Positions 29,803-41,984 of a DNA stretch of 64,000 nucleotides are shown here, in pieces. The stretch is taken from NCBI RefSeq assembly GCF_016615955.1, contig NZ_CP067113.1, forward strand, positions 1,798,001 to 1,862,000, given 5' to 3'. Position 1 is the stretch's first letter. Each line of letters starts with the position of its first letter. The notes under the pieces are model-generated. The model searched no databases, was not told the origin of the DNA, and saw only the letters and a list, made by a program, of their open reading frames with translations. The position numbers and the translations under genes were made by a program. The DNA is from Luteimonas sp. MC1750. Its GTDB lineage: Bacteria; Pseudomonadota; Gammaproteobacteria; Xanthomonadales; Xanthomonadaceae.

Positions 29803-30635
29803 TTAGCCCACCGCCCCGCGGGGACCGGCATCGAGCGCCTCCCTGAGGGGGGCCAGGAAGGCGGCCGCGGCGGCGGCGGCGCGTCCGCTTCCCGCGGCCT
29901 CCATCGCCCTGACCAGGGCGCTGCCGACCACGACGCCATCGGCGTCCACGGCCATGGCGGCCGCGCTGGCGGCGTCGTGGATGCCGAAGCCGACCACCAC
30001 CGGCACGGGGCTGCGCGCGCGGATGGCGCGCAGGTGCGCGGCGGCGGCGGAGGTGTCCAGGCGCGCGGAATCGCCGGTGACCCCCGCCATGCTCACGTAG
30101 TACAGATAACCCTGGGCGAGATCGCAGAGCATGCCCATGCGTGCCTCGTCGGTCGTCGGCGAGGCCAGCAGGACCAGCGCGATTCCCTGCGCCGAAAAGG
30201 CCTCGCGGAACTCCGGGGTCTCCTCCGGCGGCAGGTCGACGAGCAGCACGCCGTCGACGCCGGCCGTCGACGCAGCCGCGGCGAAGGCCGCTGCGCCGCG
30301 GATCTCGATCGGGTTGAGGTAGCCCATCAGCGTGACCGGGGTGTGGTCGTCGCGCTCGCGGAACTCGCGCACGCGCTCCAGCACCCAGGCCATCCCGGCG
30401 CCGCGCGCGATGGCGCGCTCGGAGCTGCGCTGGATGGTCGGGCCGTCGGCCATCGGGTCGGAGAACGGCACGCCCAGTTCGATCGCATCGGCACCGGCGT
30501 CGACCATGGCGTGCATGACCGGCACCGTGTCCTCGAGCCCGGGATCGCCCGCGGTGATGAAGGGCACCAGCGCCTTGCGGCCGGCGGCGCGCAGGGCGTC
30601 GAAGCGGCGCGCGATCCGCGGCGAGACCGCCGCGC

Positions 30636-30639
<4 letters not shown>
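29803..30639 (-). CDS. trpA: Tryptophan synthase alpha chain
   Basis: TrpA cleaves indole-3-glycerol phosphate and channels indole to TrpB. The 278-residue TIM-barrel protein has the catalytic Glu54 in [11 protein letters not shown] and Asp65 in [14 protein letters not shown], plus [13 protein letters not shown] and the phosphate-binding [13 protein letters not shown]. The C-terminus is Ala-rich. The ATG at 30639 overlaps the trpB stop as ATGA, ensuring equimolar translation with TrpB. Confidence 0.97.
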
Positions 30640-31846
<1,207 letters not shown>

Positions 31847-31850
<4 letters not shown>

Positions 31851-32533
31851 CGGGCCCCTCCTTGCGGGCTCGCGGTGTCGTCGTCGGGGCGGCAGTCGGC
31901 GCGCCGCACCTCTTCCACGAAGGCGCGCATCAGGTCGCCGTCCTTGCGGCCGGGTGCGGACTCGATGCCGCTGCTGACGTCGACGCCCCAGGGTCGGGTC
32001 GCGCTGATCGCCGCGTTCACATTATCGGGGCCCAGGCCGCCTGACAGCAGGAACGGACGGGTCAGGCCGGGCGGCAGGGTGGCCCAGTCGAAGGCGCGGC
32101 CGCTGCCTCCGTCGTGCCCGCCGCCGTGGCTGTCGAACAGGAACGCCGCGGCGCCCGGCCAGGACGCGCCCAGCGCCGGCCCCGTGGGCACGGCGCTCGC
32201 GCCCATGCCCACCGCCTTGATCCAGGGCACGTCGAAGCGGCGGCAGAACGCATCGTCCTCGTCGCCGTGGAACTGCAGGAGGCTGGGCCGGACCTGTTTC
32301 ACCACCTCGCGGATCTCGTCGGCGCTGTTGTCGCGGAACACCGCCACCGCGTCCACCAGGGGCGCCAGCGCCTCGCGCAGCGCGCGCGCCTCGGCCGCGT
32401 GGATGCGACGCGAACTGGCGTGCGCGAACACGAAGCCGACGGCGTCGACGCCCAGCTCGCTGGCCAGGCGGACGTCGCCGGCGCGGGTCAGGCCACAGAA
32501 CTTGATGCGGGTGCGGTACAGGGTACGAGGCAT
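31847..32533 (-). CDS. trpF: Phosphoribosylanthranilate isomerase
   Basis: TrpF catalyses the Amadori rearrangement that precedes indole-glycerol phosphate synthesis. The 228-residue protein has [20 protein letters not shown] with the catalytic Cys13, [25 protein letters not shown] and the phosphate-binding [16 protein letters not shown], followed by [16 protein letters not shown]. It begins one base after the truA stop, suggesting coupled translation. The C-terminal 15 residues are a poorly conserved Asp/Arg-rich tail. Confidence 0.96.
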
Positions 32534-32534
32534 G

Positions 32535-33368
32535 TCAGGACGCCGGGAACGTGGGGGATGCCGTGTCCATGCCGGCGCCAGGGGGCGCAAGCGTGACCTC
32601 GGCGGGAAGGCGGCACTCGGCCGGGTAAAGCGGGGCCAGGAAGACCAGGCCACCCGGCGGAGCGGTGGGCCCGGCCAGGCGGCGGTCGCGCGCCTGGAGG
32701 ACCTCGGCGATCCAGTCCTCAGGCCTGGATCCGCCACCGACTTCGAGCAGGGAACCGACGATGTTGCGGACCATATGATGCAGGAAAGCATTGGCCTGCA
32801 CCTCCACCGCCACCACGTCGCCATCGCGCCAGACGCGGATCGCCTGCAGGTCGCGGCGCGCGTGCGGCGCCTGGCAATGGACGGTGCGGAACGCGGAGAA
32901 GTCGTGCTCGCCCACCAGACGCTGCGCGGCGCGGTGCATGGCGCCCGCGTCCAGCGGCTTCTTCATCCAGGCCAGGTACTGGCGGCCGAGCGCGGGGCGG
33001 ACGGGGCGATTGATGATGCTGTAGCGGTAGCGGCGCGCACGGGCCGAGAAGCGCGCGTTGAAGTCGTCGCCGACCTCCTGGCACCAGCGCACCGACATCG
33101 CCTGTGGCAGCAGCGACGTGGTGCCCATGACCCAGTTGCGCGGGCTGCGCGCCGCCGCGCTGTCGAAATGCACCACGTTGCAGCGGGCGTGGACACCGGC
33201 GTCGGTGCGGCCGGCGCAGGTGGTGGCGATCGGCGCGTCGGCCACTTTCGACAGTGCCCCTTCCAGCGCCGCCTGCAGGGTGTCCGCGCTGTCGACGCCG
33301 TGCGGAGTCAGCCGCTGCCAGCCCAGGAAACCGCCGCCGTCGTACTCGATGCCCAGGGCGTAGCGCAT
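32535..33368 (-). CDS. truA: tRNA pseudouridine(38-40) synthase
   Basis: TruA modifies U38, U39 and U40 in the anticodon arm of many tRNAs. With the ATG at 33368 the protein has 277 residues (E. coli 270). [20 protein letters not shown] is the typical start; the catalytic Asp56 lies in [20 protein letters not shown], and [16 protein letters not shown] and [20 protein letters not shown] complete the family pattern. An in-frame ATG 15 codons upstream has no family support. It lies between fimV and trpF. Confidence 0.96.
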   Translation of the reverse strand: MRYALGIEYDGGGFLGWQRLTPHGVDSADTLQAALEGALSKVADAPIATTCAGRTDAGVHARCNVVHFDSAAARSPRNWVMGTTSLLPQAMSVRWCQEVGDDFNARFSARARRYRYSIINRPVRPALGRQYLAWMKKPLDAGAMHRAAQRLVGEHDFSAFRTVHCQAPHARRDLQAIRVWRDGDVVAVEVQANAFLHHMVRNIVGSLLEVGGGSRPEDWIAEVLQARDRRLAGPTAPPGGLVFLAPLYPAECRLPAEVTLAPPGAGMDTASPTFPAS

Positions 33369-33423
33369 GGCGTGCGTCGACGGACCGGCCGCGCCGCGGG
33401 CGACCGCGGCCATGGCTCGTCCG

Positions 33424-35256
33424 TCAGGCGATGCCTTCCAGCAGGCGCGATGCTTCCGCGCGAGCGGCCGGATCCCCGGCCTCGGCGACTTCGCGCAGCA
33501 GGTCGCGGGCGGTGTCGGTATCGCCCAGGTCCAGGTAGGCCCGGGCCAGTTCGATGCGCTCGCTGCCGCCGGGCGCCGGATCGAGCGCCGCGATGGCCGC
33601 CGCGTCGTCCGCGGCCGCGCCGGGGTCGCGCGCTGCCGGCACGGCGTCGGACGGCGTCGCCGGGACGGCGCTGTCCGCATGCCATGCCGGGACACCGACC
33701 GGAGCCGGTGGCGGCGCGACCGGCGGGGCCGGTGCGTCGGCGCCGCCGCCGCGCGGCGGCGAGGCCGCGGCCAGGGTGGCGGTATCGAAGCGCGGGCGCG
33801 GAGACGCCTTCGGCGCGCGGCGGACCAGCAGCCAGGCGGCGGCGGCCACGAGCAGTAGACCCAGGCCGATCCAGACCCAGGGCAGGCCCGCTGCAGCCGA
33901 GCCCTCGGGTCCAGTCGCCACGGCGGTCTCCGGAGGAGTGCCCAGACGCTCCTGGACCGCGGCAAGCTCGCTGTCCTTCATCGTCAGCAGCTGCGCCTGC
34001 TGGGCCTGCAGGCGCTCGAGGTCGGCGACGCGCGCCCGGAGCTCGGCCACTTCGGCGTCGCGTGCGGCCAGGGTTTCCTGGCGCTGTTGCAGCTCCTGCT
34101 GCAGTTCCTGTCGAAGCATCTCGCCCTCGCCACCGGCCTGGATGCCGGATCGTATGCCTGCCTGCTGGCCGTCGCCGGCCGACGGCGGCACGATTTCGAG
34201 CCGCGCGTCCGCGGTCCGCTGCGCGGGCGTCGCCGCGGCGGGCTCCTCCTGGCGCGCGACGGGAGCCGCCGCCGTCGCCTCGTCGGCGCCGGGCTGCGCG
34301 GCATCGGGCTGCGGAGCCGGCCGGGTCATGTCGCGCCAGGCGGCGATCTGCTCGCGCATCAGCGCGCGGGACTCGCGCGGGTCCAGCGCCGCGATTTCGC
34401 CGCGATCCGGGATGCGCAGCACCGCACCCTGGCGCATCAGGTTCAGGTTGCCGGCGATGAAGGCCTGAGGATTGGCGCGGAACAGCGCCACGATGGCCTG
34501 TTCGCGGCTGACCCCGTCACCGGCCAGGCCGTCGGCGATCGCGCCGAGCGTTTCGCCCGCGCGGACCGGGCCGTATTCGCCAGGCGTGGACGCGGCGGCT
34601 GGCGCGGCGGTTGCCGGGGTCGCGGTCGCGCGCTGTGGGGCCGCTTCGGCCGCCCCGGCCTGCGGCGCCGGCGTCGGTGCCGGATCGGCGGCCGCCGTCT
34701 CCTCGCGGACCTCGTCCGCCGGCGCCGGGTCGGCGTCGGCTGCGGTCGGCGTGCGCACGATCGCGTTCGACGGCACCGCGACCGGTGCCTCGATCGCCGG
34801 CTGGGCCGGCGCGGAGACGGTCTGCGGCGCGTCCACCAGCGCGGAATACTCGCGCACCAGGCGGCCCTGACCCCAGTCGACCTCGACCAGGAAGGTGAGC
34901 GCCGGCTGGGTCACCGGCTCGCGCGTGGTGACGCGGATGACCGGGTTGCCGCGTGCATCCAGCGCCACCGCGAACTCGAGCCCGGACACCACCGCATCCG
35001 GCGCGGCGAGGCCGATCCGGCGGAAGGTCTCCGGCGACGCCAGGCGGGCGCGCAGCTGGTCGAGCTCGGCCGGATCGCTGGACACGACCTGGATCTCGGC
35101 CAGCAGCGGCTCGCCGGCACGCGACTTGACCTCGATGCGGCCGAGCCCGAGGGCCAGTACCTGGCCGGCAAACAGCACCAGTGCCAGCCCGCACAGGGCC
35201 GCCCAGCGCAGTGCTCGCTGCAATCGCGGTGTCGTGGTCACGCCTTCCCCCGTCAT
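33424..35256 (-). CDS. fimV: FimV/HubP-family polar membrane protein
   Basis: FimV proteins anchor at cell poles through peptidoglycan binding and support type IV pilus function and polar protein placement. The 610-residue protein has a signal peptide (about 13-36), the FimV N-terminal domain ([20 protein letters not shown] onwards), a LysM-like segment around [20 protein letters not shown], a coiled coil ([20 protein letters not shown] onwards), a membrane helix ([20 protein letters not shown]) and a C-terminal TPR-like FimV domain ([19 protein letters not shown]). Low-complexity Ala/Pro linkers separate the parts. It is shorter than P. aeruginosa FimV (over 900). Position between asd and truA is conserved in gammaproteobacteria. 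Confidence 0.93.
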   Translation of the reverse strand: MTGEGVTTTPRLQRALRWAALCGLALVLFAGQVLALGLGRIEVKSRAGEPLLAEIQVVSSDPAELDQLRARLASPETFRRIGLAAPDAVVSGLEFAVALDARGNPVIRVTTREPVTQPALTFLVEVDWGQGRLVREYSALVDAPQTVSAPAQPAIEAPVAVPSNAIVRTPTAADADPAPADEVREETAAADPAPTPAPQAGAAEAAPQRATATPATAAPAAASTPGEYGPVRAGETLGAIADGLAGDGVSREQAIVALFRANPQAFIAGNLNLMRQGAVLRIPDRGEIAALDPRESRALMREQIAAWRDMTRPAPQPDAAQPGADEATAAAPVARQEEPAAATPAQRTADARLEIVPPSAGDGQQAGIRSGIQAGGEGEMLRQELQQELQQRQETLAARDAEVAELRARVADLERLQAQQAQLLTMKDSELAAVQERLGTPPETAVATGPEGSAAAGLPWVWIGLGLLLVAAAAWLLVRRAPKASPRPRFDTATLAAASPPRGGGADAPAPPVAPPPAPVGVPAWHADSAVPATPSDAVPAARDPGAAADDAAAIAALDPAPGGSERIELARAYLDLGDTDTARDLLREVAEAGDPAARAEASRLLEGIA

Positions 35257-35308
35257 GTCGCGTGGACTCTAGCGGCCCCGGCACTGCGCTGGCAACGCGG
35301 ACGCGCCA

Positions 35309-36325
<1,017 letters not shown>

Positions 36326-36372
36326 TGCCACTCCGGTTTCGTCTTCGCGCGGCGGCGCCGCGCAGCTGGTCA

Positions 36373-37116
36373 TTATCGCCCGTTGGCGTCGGCAGCGGCG
36401 CCCAGCGCCGGATCGAGGGCGATGCGCTCGTCGAAGACGAAGCAGCTGCCTTCGTAGCCGAAGTCGCCCATGGCCTCGAACCAGCCCAGGATCCCGCCCT
36501 CGAGCTGAAGCGCGTGGGGATAGCCGGCACCGCGCATCCAGTTGACCGCCTTCTCGCAGCGGATGCCGCCGGTGCAGAACCCGACCACGGTGGCATCGGC
36601 CAGCGCATCGCGATGCGCTTCCAGCGCGCCGGGAAGTGCCGTGAAGCTGTCGATCGGCAGGGTCAGGGCGCCGGCGAAGCTGCCGTGGCCGACCTCCTCG
36701 CGGTTTCGGGTGTCGAGCAGCACCAGCCGGCGGCCGGCATCGTCGTGGCCCTGCCCGATCCAGCGCGCCAGGTCGCGCGGCGCGACGGCGGGCGCCCGAC
36801 CATCCAGCGGCGACGCACCCTCGCGGCGGAAGCTGATGATCTCCGGCTTGCGCTTGACCTTGAGCCGCGCGAACGGGCGGGTCTGGCTCCGGCTCAGCTT
36901 GGCCTCGAGCGCATGGAAGCGCGGATCCTCGCCCAAGCGCGCGAGGAAGACCTGGACGTCGCCGGCCTCGCCGGCCAGGAACAGGTTGATGCCTTCGTCC
37001 GCGACCAGCACGGTACCGAGCAGCGCCAATTCTTCCGCAAGCGCGCGCACCCGGGCGACGACGGCGGCGGGGTCGTCGATGGCGACGAAACGGTAGGCGG
37101 CGATGCTGGTGAACAT
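36373..37116 (-). CDS. trhO: tRNA uridine(34) hydroxylase, rhodanese-like
   Basis: TrhO (formerly YceA) hydroxylates U34 of several tRNAs in an oxygen-dependent reaction. The 247-residue protein has an N-terminal acylphosphatase-like domain (VADEGINLFLAGEAGDVQVF), a linker KVKRKPEIISF and a rhodanese domain with VLLDTRNREEVGHGSFAGAL and the active-site loop FCTGGIRCEKAVNWM, where Cys181 is the catalytic residue and Cys187 the second conserved cysteine. It lacks the longer C-terminal zinc-like tail of E. coli TrhO (350 residues) and so belongs to the short form. Confidence 0.93.
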   Translation of the reverse strand: MFTSIAAYRFVAIDDPAAVVARVRALAEELALLGTVLVADEGINLFLAGEAGDVQVFLARLGEDPRFHALEAKLSRSQTRPFARLKVKRKPEIISFRREGASPLDGRAPAVAPRDLARWIGQGHDDAGRRLVLLDTRNREEVGHGSFAGALTLPIDSFTALPGALEAHRDALADATVVGFCTGGIRCEKAVNWMRGAGYPHALQLEGGILGWFEAMGDFGYEGSCFVFDERIALDPALGAAADANGR

Positions 37117-37158
37117 CGCCGCATTCTACGTGCTGCCGCGGGGCGGGCCGATCCGGCC

Positions 37159-38157
37159 CTACCCGCCCACGGGGCTCGGCGGTCGCCCTGCATCCGGCCC
37201 GAAGCCCATCGCGGCAATCAGGTTGTCCACCGCCAGCGACACCATCGCGCGGCGCGTGGACAGGCTCGCGCTGGCGATATGCGGCGTCAGGACCACGTTG
37301 CGGCACGCAAGCAGCTTCGGATTGACCGCCGGCTCGCCTTCGAACACGTCCAGCCCCGCCGCGGCCAGCCGGCCCGACTGCAGGGCGTCGGCGAGCGCGT
37401 CCTCGTCGACCAGGCCACCGCGGGCGATGTTGGTCAGCGTCGCGGTCGGGCGCATGCGCGCCAGCGCGGCGCCGTCGATGATGTGGTGGGTCTGCGCCGA
37501 GTACGGCAGCACCAGTACCAGGTGGTCCGCTGCTTCCAGCAGCGCGTCGCGCGCCACCCAGCGCGCCGCGCATGCCTGCTCGATGGCATCCGGCAGCCGC
37601 GTCCGGTTGTGGTACAGCACGCGCATGCCGAAGCCCAGGGCGCGCCGCGCGATGGCCTGCCCGATCCGCCCCATGCCGAGGATGCCAAGCGTGCTGCCGT
37701 GGATCCCGGCGCCAAGCAGCTGGTGGAAGCCCCAGCCCTGCCAGTGGCCCTCGCGCAGCCAGGCTTCGGCTTCGGTGATGCGCCGCGCCGCGGCCATCAT
37801 CAGCGCGAAGCCGAAGTCGGCGGTGGTTTCGGTCAGCACGCCGGGCGTATTGGTGGCGATGATCCCGCGCGCGGCCAGGGCGGCGACGTCGAGGTTGTTG
37901 TAGCCCACGCCGACGTTGGCCACGGCGCGCAGCCGCGGAGCGCGGGCGATCTCGGCTTCGCCGATGCGGTCGTTGAGCGTGACCAGGGCGCCGTCGCACG
38001 CAGCCAGCGCCGCCGCGATCGCCGCCGGGGCGTGGTCGGTGACGACCGGCGTGCGCGTGACGTCGAACCAGGCGTCCAGGCGCGACTCGATATCCGGATA
38101 CAGCGGCTGCGACACCCAGACCCGCGGCCGCTGCATGCGGGGTCGCGTCTCAGCCAT
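37159..38157 (-). CDS. D-2-hydroxyacid dehydrogenase (glyoxylate/gluconate reductase type)
   Basis: The 332-residue protein belongs to the NAD(P)-dependent D-isomer 2-hydroxyacid dehydrogenases that reduce glyoxylate, hydroxypyruvate or 2-ketogluconate. It shows [19 protein letters not shown], the nucleotide-binding [20 protein letters not shown], the catalytic Arg in [18 protein letters not shown], the Glu in [16 protein letters not shown], and the catalytic His in [11 protein letters not shown]. Asn-Arg-Thr after the second strand of the Rossmann fold suggests NADPH preference. It overlaps the aroC stop by eight bases. GhrB-like function is the best guess; the exact substrate is open. Confidence 0.87.
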   Translation of the reverse strand: MAETRPRMQRPRVWVSQPLYPDIESRLDAWFDVTRTPVVTDHAPAAIAAALAACDGALVTLNDRIGEAEIARAPRLRAVANVGVGYNNLDVAALAARGIIATNTPGVLTETTADFGFALMMAAARRITEAEAWLREGHWQGWGFHQLLGAGIHGSTLGILGMGRIGQAIARRALGFGMRVLYHNRTRLPDAIEQACAARWVARDALLEAADHLVLVLPYSAQTHHIIDGAALARMRPTATLTNIARGGLVDEDALADALQSGRLAAAGLDVFEGEPAVNPKLLACRNVVLTPHIASASLSTRRAMVSLAVDNLIAAMGFGPDAGRPPSPVGG

Positions 38158-39259
38158 GGCGCGCGCCGTCCGGCGCCGCCGGGATGCGCGGGGATACCGC
38201 GCCGACGTCGCCGCACTGGGCGCGGTGGCGCAGCGCCTGGTCCATCAGCTCCAGGGCCAGCATCGCCTCGCAGATCGGCGTCGCGCGGATGCCGACGCAG
38301 GGGTCGTGGCGGCCGGTGGTGACGATGTCCACGACCTGGCCATCGACGTCCAGGCCCGCCACCGGCAGGCGCAGGCTCGACGTCGGCTTGAAGGCCACCG
38401 AACACGTGACCTGCTGGCCGCTGCTGATGCCGCCCAGGACGCCGCCGGCGTGGTTGGACAGGAAGCCTTCGGGCGTCATCGCGTCGCGATGCACGCTGCC
38501 GCGCTGCGCGACGCTGGCGAAGCCGTCGCCGATCTCCACGCCCTTGACCGCGTTGATCGACATCATCGCCGCGGCGATGCCGGCGTCGAGCTTGCCGTAG
38601 ACCGGCTCGCCCCAGCCCGGCGGCACGCCGTCGGCGACCACGGTGACGCGCGCGCCGACCGAGTCGCCGGACTTGCGCAGCGCGTCCATGTAGCGCTCGA
38701 GCTCCGGCACCTGCGCGGCATCGGGCCAGAAGAACGGATTGCCCTCGACCGCGTCCCAGTCGAAGCCGCGCGGCGTGACCTCGCCGATCTGCGCGAGATG
38801 GCCGCGGACGGTCACGCCGTGGCGCTCGGCCAGCCACTTCCTGGCGATCACGCCCGCGGCGACCCGCATCGTGGTCTCGCGCGCCGAGCTGCGGCCGCCG
38901 CCGCGGGGGTCGCGGATGCCGTACTTGTGCCAATAGGTGTAATCGGCATGGCCGGGGCGGAACCGGGCGCCGATCGCGGCGTAGTCGCGGCTGCGCGCGT
39001 CGGTGTTGCGCACGAGCAGGGCGATCGGCGTGCCGGTGGTCAGGCCCTCGTGGACGCCGGACAGGATCTCGATCGCGTCGTCCTCGCGCCGCGCCGAGGT
39101 ATGCCGGGTGCGCCCGGTGGCGCGGCGCCCGAGGTCGCGCGCGAAGTCGCCCGGCGCCAGCGCGATGCCGGGCGGGCAGCCATCGACCACGCAGCCGATC
39201 GCCGGCCCGTGGGATTCACCGAAGGTGGTGACGCGCAGCAGCTGCCCGAAGCTGTTCAC
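38150..39259 (-). CDS. aroC: Chorismate synthase
   Basis: AroC makes chorismate from EPSP using reduced flavin, the end of the shikimate pathway. With the GTG start at 39259 the protein has 369 residues (E. coli 361). It begins [20 protein letters not shown], has [40 protein letters not shown] and [20 protein letters not shown], the three signature regions of the family, and [20 protein letters not shown] near the C-terminus. It follows prmB by 37 bases, the usual prmB-aroC neighbourhood. Confidence 0.98.
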   Translation of the reverse strand: MNSFGQLLRVTTFGESHGPAIGCVVDGCPPGIALAPGDFARDLGRRATGRTRHTSARREDDAIEILSGVHEGLTTGTPIALLVRNTDARSRDYAAIGARFRPGHADYTYWHKYGIRDPRGGGRSSARETTMRVAAGVIARKWLAERHGVTVRGHLAQIGEVTPRGFDWDAVEGNPFFWPDAAQVPELERYMDALRKSGDSVGARVTVVADGVPPGWGEPVYGKLDAGIAAAMMSINAVKGVEIGDGFASVAQRGSVHRDAMTPEGFLSNHAGGVLGGISSGQQVTCSVAFKPTSSLRLPVAGLDVDGQVVDIVTTGRHDPCVGIRATPICEAMLALELMDQALRHRAQCGDVGAVSPRIPAAPDGARHG

Positions 39260-39296
39260 GGCCGCGCCCCGCGCGCCAGGCCCGCGGGCAGGCCCA

Positions 39297-40313
39297 TCAG
39301 AACAGGCTGTCCGGATCGATGCCGGCTGCCGGATGCGGCGGCGCGGGCGTCGGCGATGCGGCCCGCGCGGCGGACGCCTGCGCGGGCGTGCCGCGCCCAC
39401 GCTCGGCCGCCAGCTGGGCGATGCGCGCGTTGTGGGTCACCAGGTCGTGGCGCTCGACCACGAACACACCCATCTGCCCGACCTTGAACTCCACCCACAT
39501 CAGCGGCAGCTCCGGCAGCAGGCGCGACAGCGCGCGCTCGGCCTCGCCGACCTCGCAGATGAGCAGGCCGTCCTCGGACAGGTGCAGCGGCGCGTCGCGC
39601 AGGATCTCCAGCACCAGGTCGAGGCCGTCGTCGCCGGCACGCAGGCCCATCTCGGGTTCGTACGAATACTCGCGCGGCAGCGCGTCGGTCTCGTCGTTGG
39701 TGACGTAGGGCGGGTTGCTGACGATCAGGTCGTAGTGCTCGCCCTGCAGCGCCGAGAACAGGTCCGACCGGAGGAAGCGGGTGTTGTGCACGTCGAGGCG
39801 GCGCTCGTTCTCGCCGGCGAGCGCCAGCGCTTCGTCGCTCAGGTCGACGCCGTCGACATGCCAGTCCGGGTTCCAGTGCGCCATCGCGATCGCGATGCAG
39901 CCCGAACCCGTGCACAGGTCCAGCGCGCGGCGCACGTCGCGGCCCGCCAGCCAGGGCTCGAAGCCCGACTCGATCAGTTCGGCGATCGGCGAGCGCGGAA
40001 CCAGCGCGCGTGGATCGCTCTTGAAGCTGAGCCCCGCGAACCAGGCCTCGCCGCACAGGTAGGCGGCCGGGATGCGCTCCTCGATGCGGCGGATGAAGAG
40101 CGCCAGCACCTCCTCCTTCTCGGCCTCGGTCACCCGCGCCTGGCCGTACACCGGGCTCAGGTCGTGCGGCAGGTGCAGCGCGTGCAGGGTGAGCTGGGTG
40201 GCCTCGTCCAGCGCGTTGTCGTAGCTGTGGCCGAAGGTCAGCCCGGCCGCGTTGAAGCGGCTGGCACCGTAGCGGATCAGGTCGATGATGGTCTGGAGCT
40301 GGTGGGTGGTCAT
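39297..40313 (-). CDS. prmB: 50S ribosomal protein L3 glutamine methyltransferase
   Basis: PrmB methylates a glutamine of ribosomal protein L3 with S-adenosylmethionine. The 338-residue protein has an N-terminal helical domain and a Rossmann methyltransferase domain with [20 protein letters not shown] (SAM motif I), [20 protein letters not shown] and the glutamine-recognition motif NPPY at residues 200-203 in [35 protein letters not shown] distinguishes PrmB from PrmC (HemK). The C-terminal 35 residues form an Ala/Pro-rich extension absent from E. coli PrmB. Confidence 0.95.
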   Translation of the reverse strand: MTTHQLQTIIDLIRYGASRFNAAGLTFGHSYDNALDEATQLTLHALHLPHDLSPVYGQARVTEAEKEEVLALFIRRIEERIPAAYLCGEAWFAGLSFKSDPRALVPRSPIAELIESGFEPWLAGRDVRRALDLCTGSGCIAIAMAHWNPDWHVDGVDLSDEALALAGENERRLDVHNTRFLRSDLFSALQGEHYDLIVSNPPYVTNDETDALPREYSYEPEMGLRAGDDGLDLVLEILRDAPLHLSEDGLLICEVGEAERALSRLLPELPLMWVEFKVGQMGVFVVERHDLVTHNARIAQLAAERGRGTPAQASAARAASPTPAPPHPAAGIDPDSLF

Positions 40314-40422
40314 GGTGCGCGTTCGCGGCGCTTTCCGCCGGGGCCACGCAGTATATAGGGAAGCGATGCCCTGCCCTCCCGCGGGCCGCTATGATGGCCC
40401 GCCCCCGACGCCACGAGGCACC

Positions 40423-41070
40423 ATGTTCAACCGCAGCATCCTGATCGTGCTGGTGATCGCCCTCGCCGCCGGCCTTGGCCTCGTCGCCTCGCAGCGCTGG
40501 TTCGGCAGCCCCGGTCAACCGGCCGGCCCCGAACTGGAAACCGTGCGCCTGTTCCCGCAGGCACGCGAACTGCCGCCGTTCACCCTGCAGCAGTCCGATG
40601 GCACCCAGCTGGTGCCCGGCGAGCTGCACGGCCACTGGACCCTGGTGTTCCTCGGTTTCACCCACTGCCCCGACGTCTGTCCGACCACGCTGGCCGACCT
40701 GGCGCGCGCGCAGACGGCGTGGGAAGCGCTGCCGGAGGCCCGCCGGCCGCGGGTGCTGTTCGTCTCGGTCGATCCCGAGCGCGACAGCCCGGACCGCATC
40801 GGCGAATACGCGGCGTTCTTCCACCGCGACACCCTGGCCGCGACCGCCGACGTGCCCGCGCTCGAGGCTTTCGCGCGCTCGTTGTCGCTGGTGTTCATGA
40901 AGGTGCCCGGGCCCGACGGCGCGCCCGACGACGCCTACACCATCGACCATTCCGCCGCGCTCGCGGTGCTGGACGCCGAAGGCCGGATGGCCGGCGTGGT
41001 GCAGGGACCGCTGGATCCGGCGGCGATCGCGCGCGACCTGGCCGCGCTCACCGGCGAGGCGCTGCCGTGA
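40423..41070 (+). CDS. SCO1/SenC-family copper chaperone
   Basis: SCO proteins deliver copper to the CuA site of cytochrome c oxidase or act as thiol reductants. The 215-residue protein has an N-terminal membrane anchor ([20 protein letters not shown]), then a thioredoxin fold with the copper-binding Cys82 and Cys86 in [16 protein letters not shown] and His177 in [27 protein letters not shown] is the typical central motif. It is transcribed away from prmB; a TATGAT at 40390-40395 is a possible -10 element. Its stop overlaps the psd start as GTGA. Confidence 0.92.
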   Translation: MFNRSILIVLVIALAAGLGLVASQRWFGSPGQPAGPELETVRLFPQARELPPFTLQQSDGTQLVPGELHGHWTLVFLGFTHCPDVCPTTLADLARAQTAWEALPEARRPRVLFVSVDPERDSPDRIGEYAAFFHRDTLAATADVPALEAFARSLSLVFMKVPGPDGAPDDAYTIDHSAALAVLDAEGRMAGVVQGPLDPAAIARDLAALTGEALP

Positions 41071-41915
41071 GCCTGGTCACCGCGCTGACCTATGCGCTTC
41101 CGCACCGCCTGCTGTCGGGGGCGGCGCGCCGGCTGGCCTATTCGGACCATCCGCGTCTGCGCGCCTGGCTGATCGACACCGTGGTGCGGCGCTTCGGCGT
41201 GGACCTGTCGGAAGCGGCCCAGTCCGACCCCGCGGCCTACACCACGTTCAATGCCTTCTTTACCCGCGGCCTGCGCGAGGGCGCGCGCGTGGCCGACCCC
41301 GATCCGGACGCGATCCTGATGCCGGCCGACGGCCGCATCAGCCAGTGCGGCCCGATCGAGGACGGACGCATCTTCCAGGCCAAGGGCCGCTCGTTCACCG
41401 CCGCCGAGCTGCTCGCCGACGCGACCGCCGCCGCGCCCTACGACGGTGGCGTGTTCGCCACGGTCTATCTCTCGCCGCGCGACTACCACCGCGTGCACAT
41501 GCCCTGGAACGGCCGCCTGCTGCGTACCGTCCACGTGCCGGGCCGGCTCTTCAGCGTCGGACCGGACGCGGTGGCCCGGGTACCGCGGCTGTTCGCACGC
41601 AACGAGCGCCTGGTCTGCCACTTCGCCACCGACTTCGGGCCGATGGCGGTGGTGATGGTCGGCGCCCTGCTGGTCTCGGGCGTGGAAACCGTCTGGAGCG
41701 GCGAGGAAATCCCCGCCTACGGTGATCGCGTGGCCAGCAAGGACTACATGGGCGGCGCCACGGTCGAACTCGCGCGCTTCCAGGAAATGGCGCGCTTCAA
41801 CTACGGCTCGACGGTGATCGTGCTGCTGCCCCCGGGGGTGGCCGCGCTCGCCCCGGGGCTGGGCGCGGAAACCGCCGTCCGCCTCGGCCAGCGGCTCGCG
41901 ACGCGCCTGCGGTGA
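41067..41915 (+). CDS. psd: Phosphatidylserine decarboxylase proenzyme
   Basis: Psd makes phosphatidylethanolamine in the inner membrane and cleaves itself to create a pyruvoyl group. The 282-residue protein starts with GTG overlapping the preceding stop. Catalytic triad positions are visible: Asp88 in LMPADGRIS, His144 in [12 protein letters not shown], and Ser248 in the processing site NYGSTVIVL. The usual LGST is YGST here; the Gly-Ser-Thr core is intact, so self-cleavage between Gly247 and Ser248 is expected. [11 protein letters not shown] is the N-terminal family motif. Confidence 0.95.
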   Translation: MSLVTALTYALPHRLLSGAARRLAYSDHPRLRAWLIDTVVRRFGVDLSEAAQSDPAAYTTFNAFFTRGLREGARVADPDPDAILMPADGRISQCGPIEDGRIFQAKGRSFTAAELLADATAAAPYDGGVFATVYLSPRDYHRVHMPWNGRLLRTVHVPGRLFSVGPDAVARVPRLFARNERLVCHFATDFGPMAVVMVGALLVSGVETVWSGEEIPAYGDRVASKDYMGGATVELARFQEMARFNYGSTVIVLLPPGVAALAPGLGAETAVRLGQRLATRLR

Positions 41916-41984
41916 CGGCACGGATGCGCCACGCGGCGTAGAATCGCAGCCCGCAAGGCCGTCCCGGCCGCATCGAGGCCGCAG

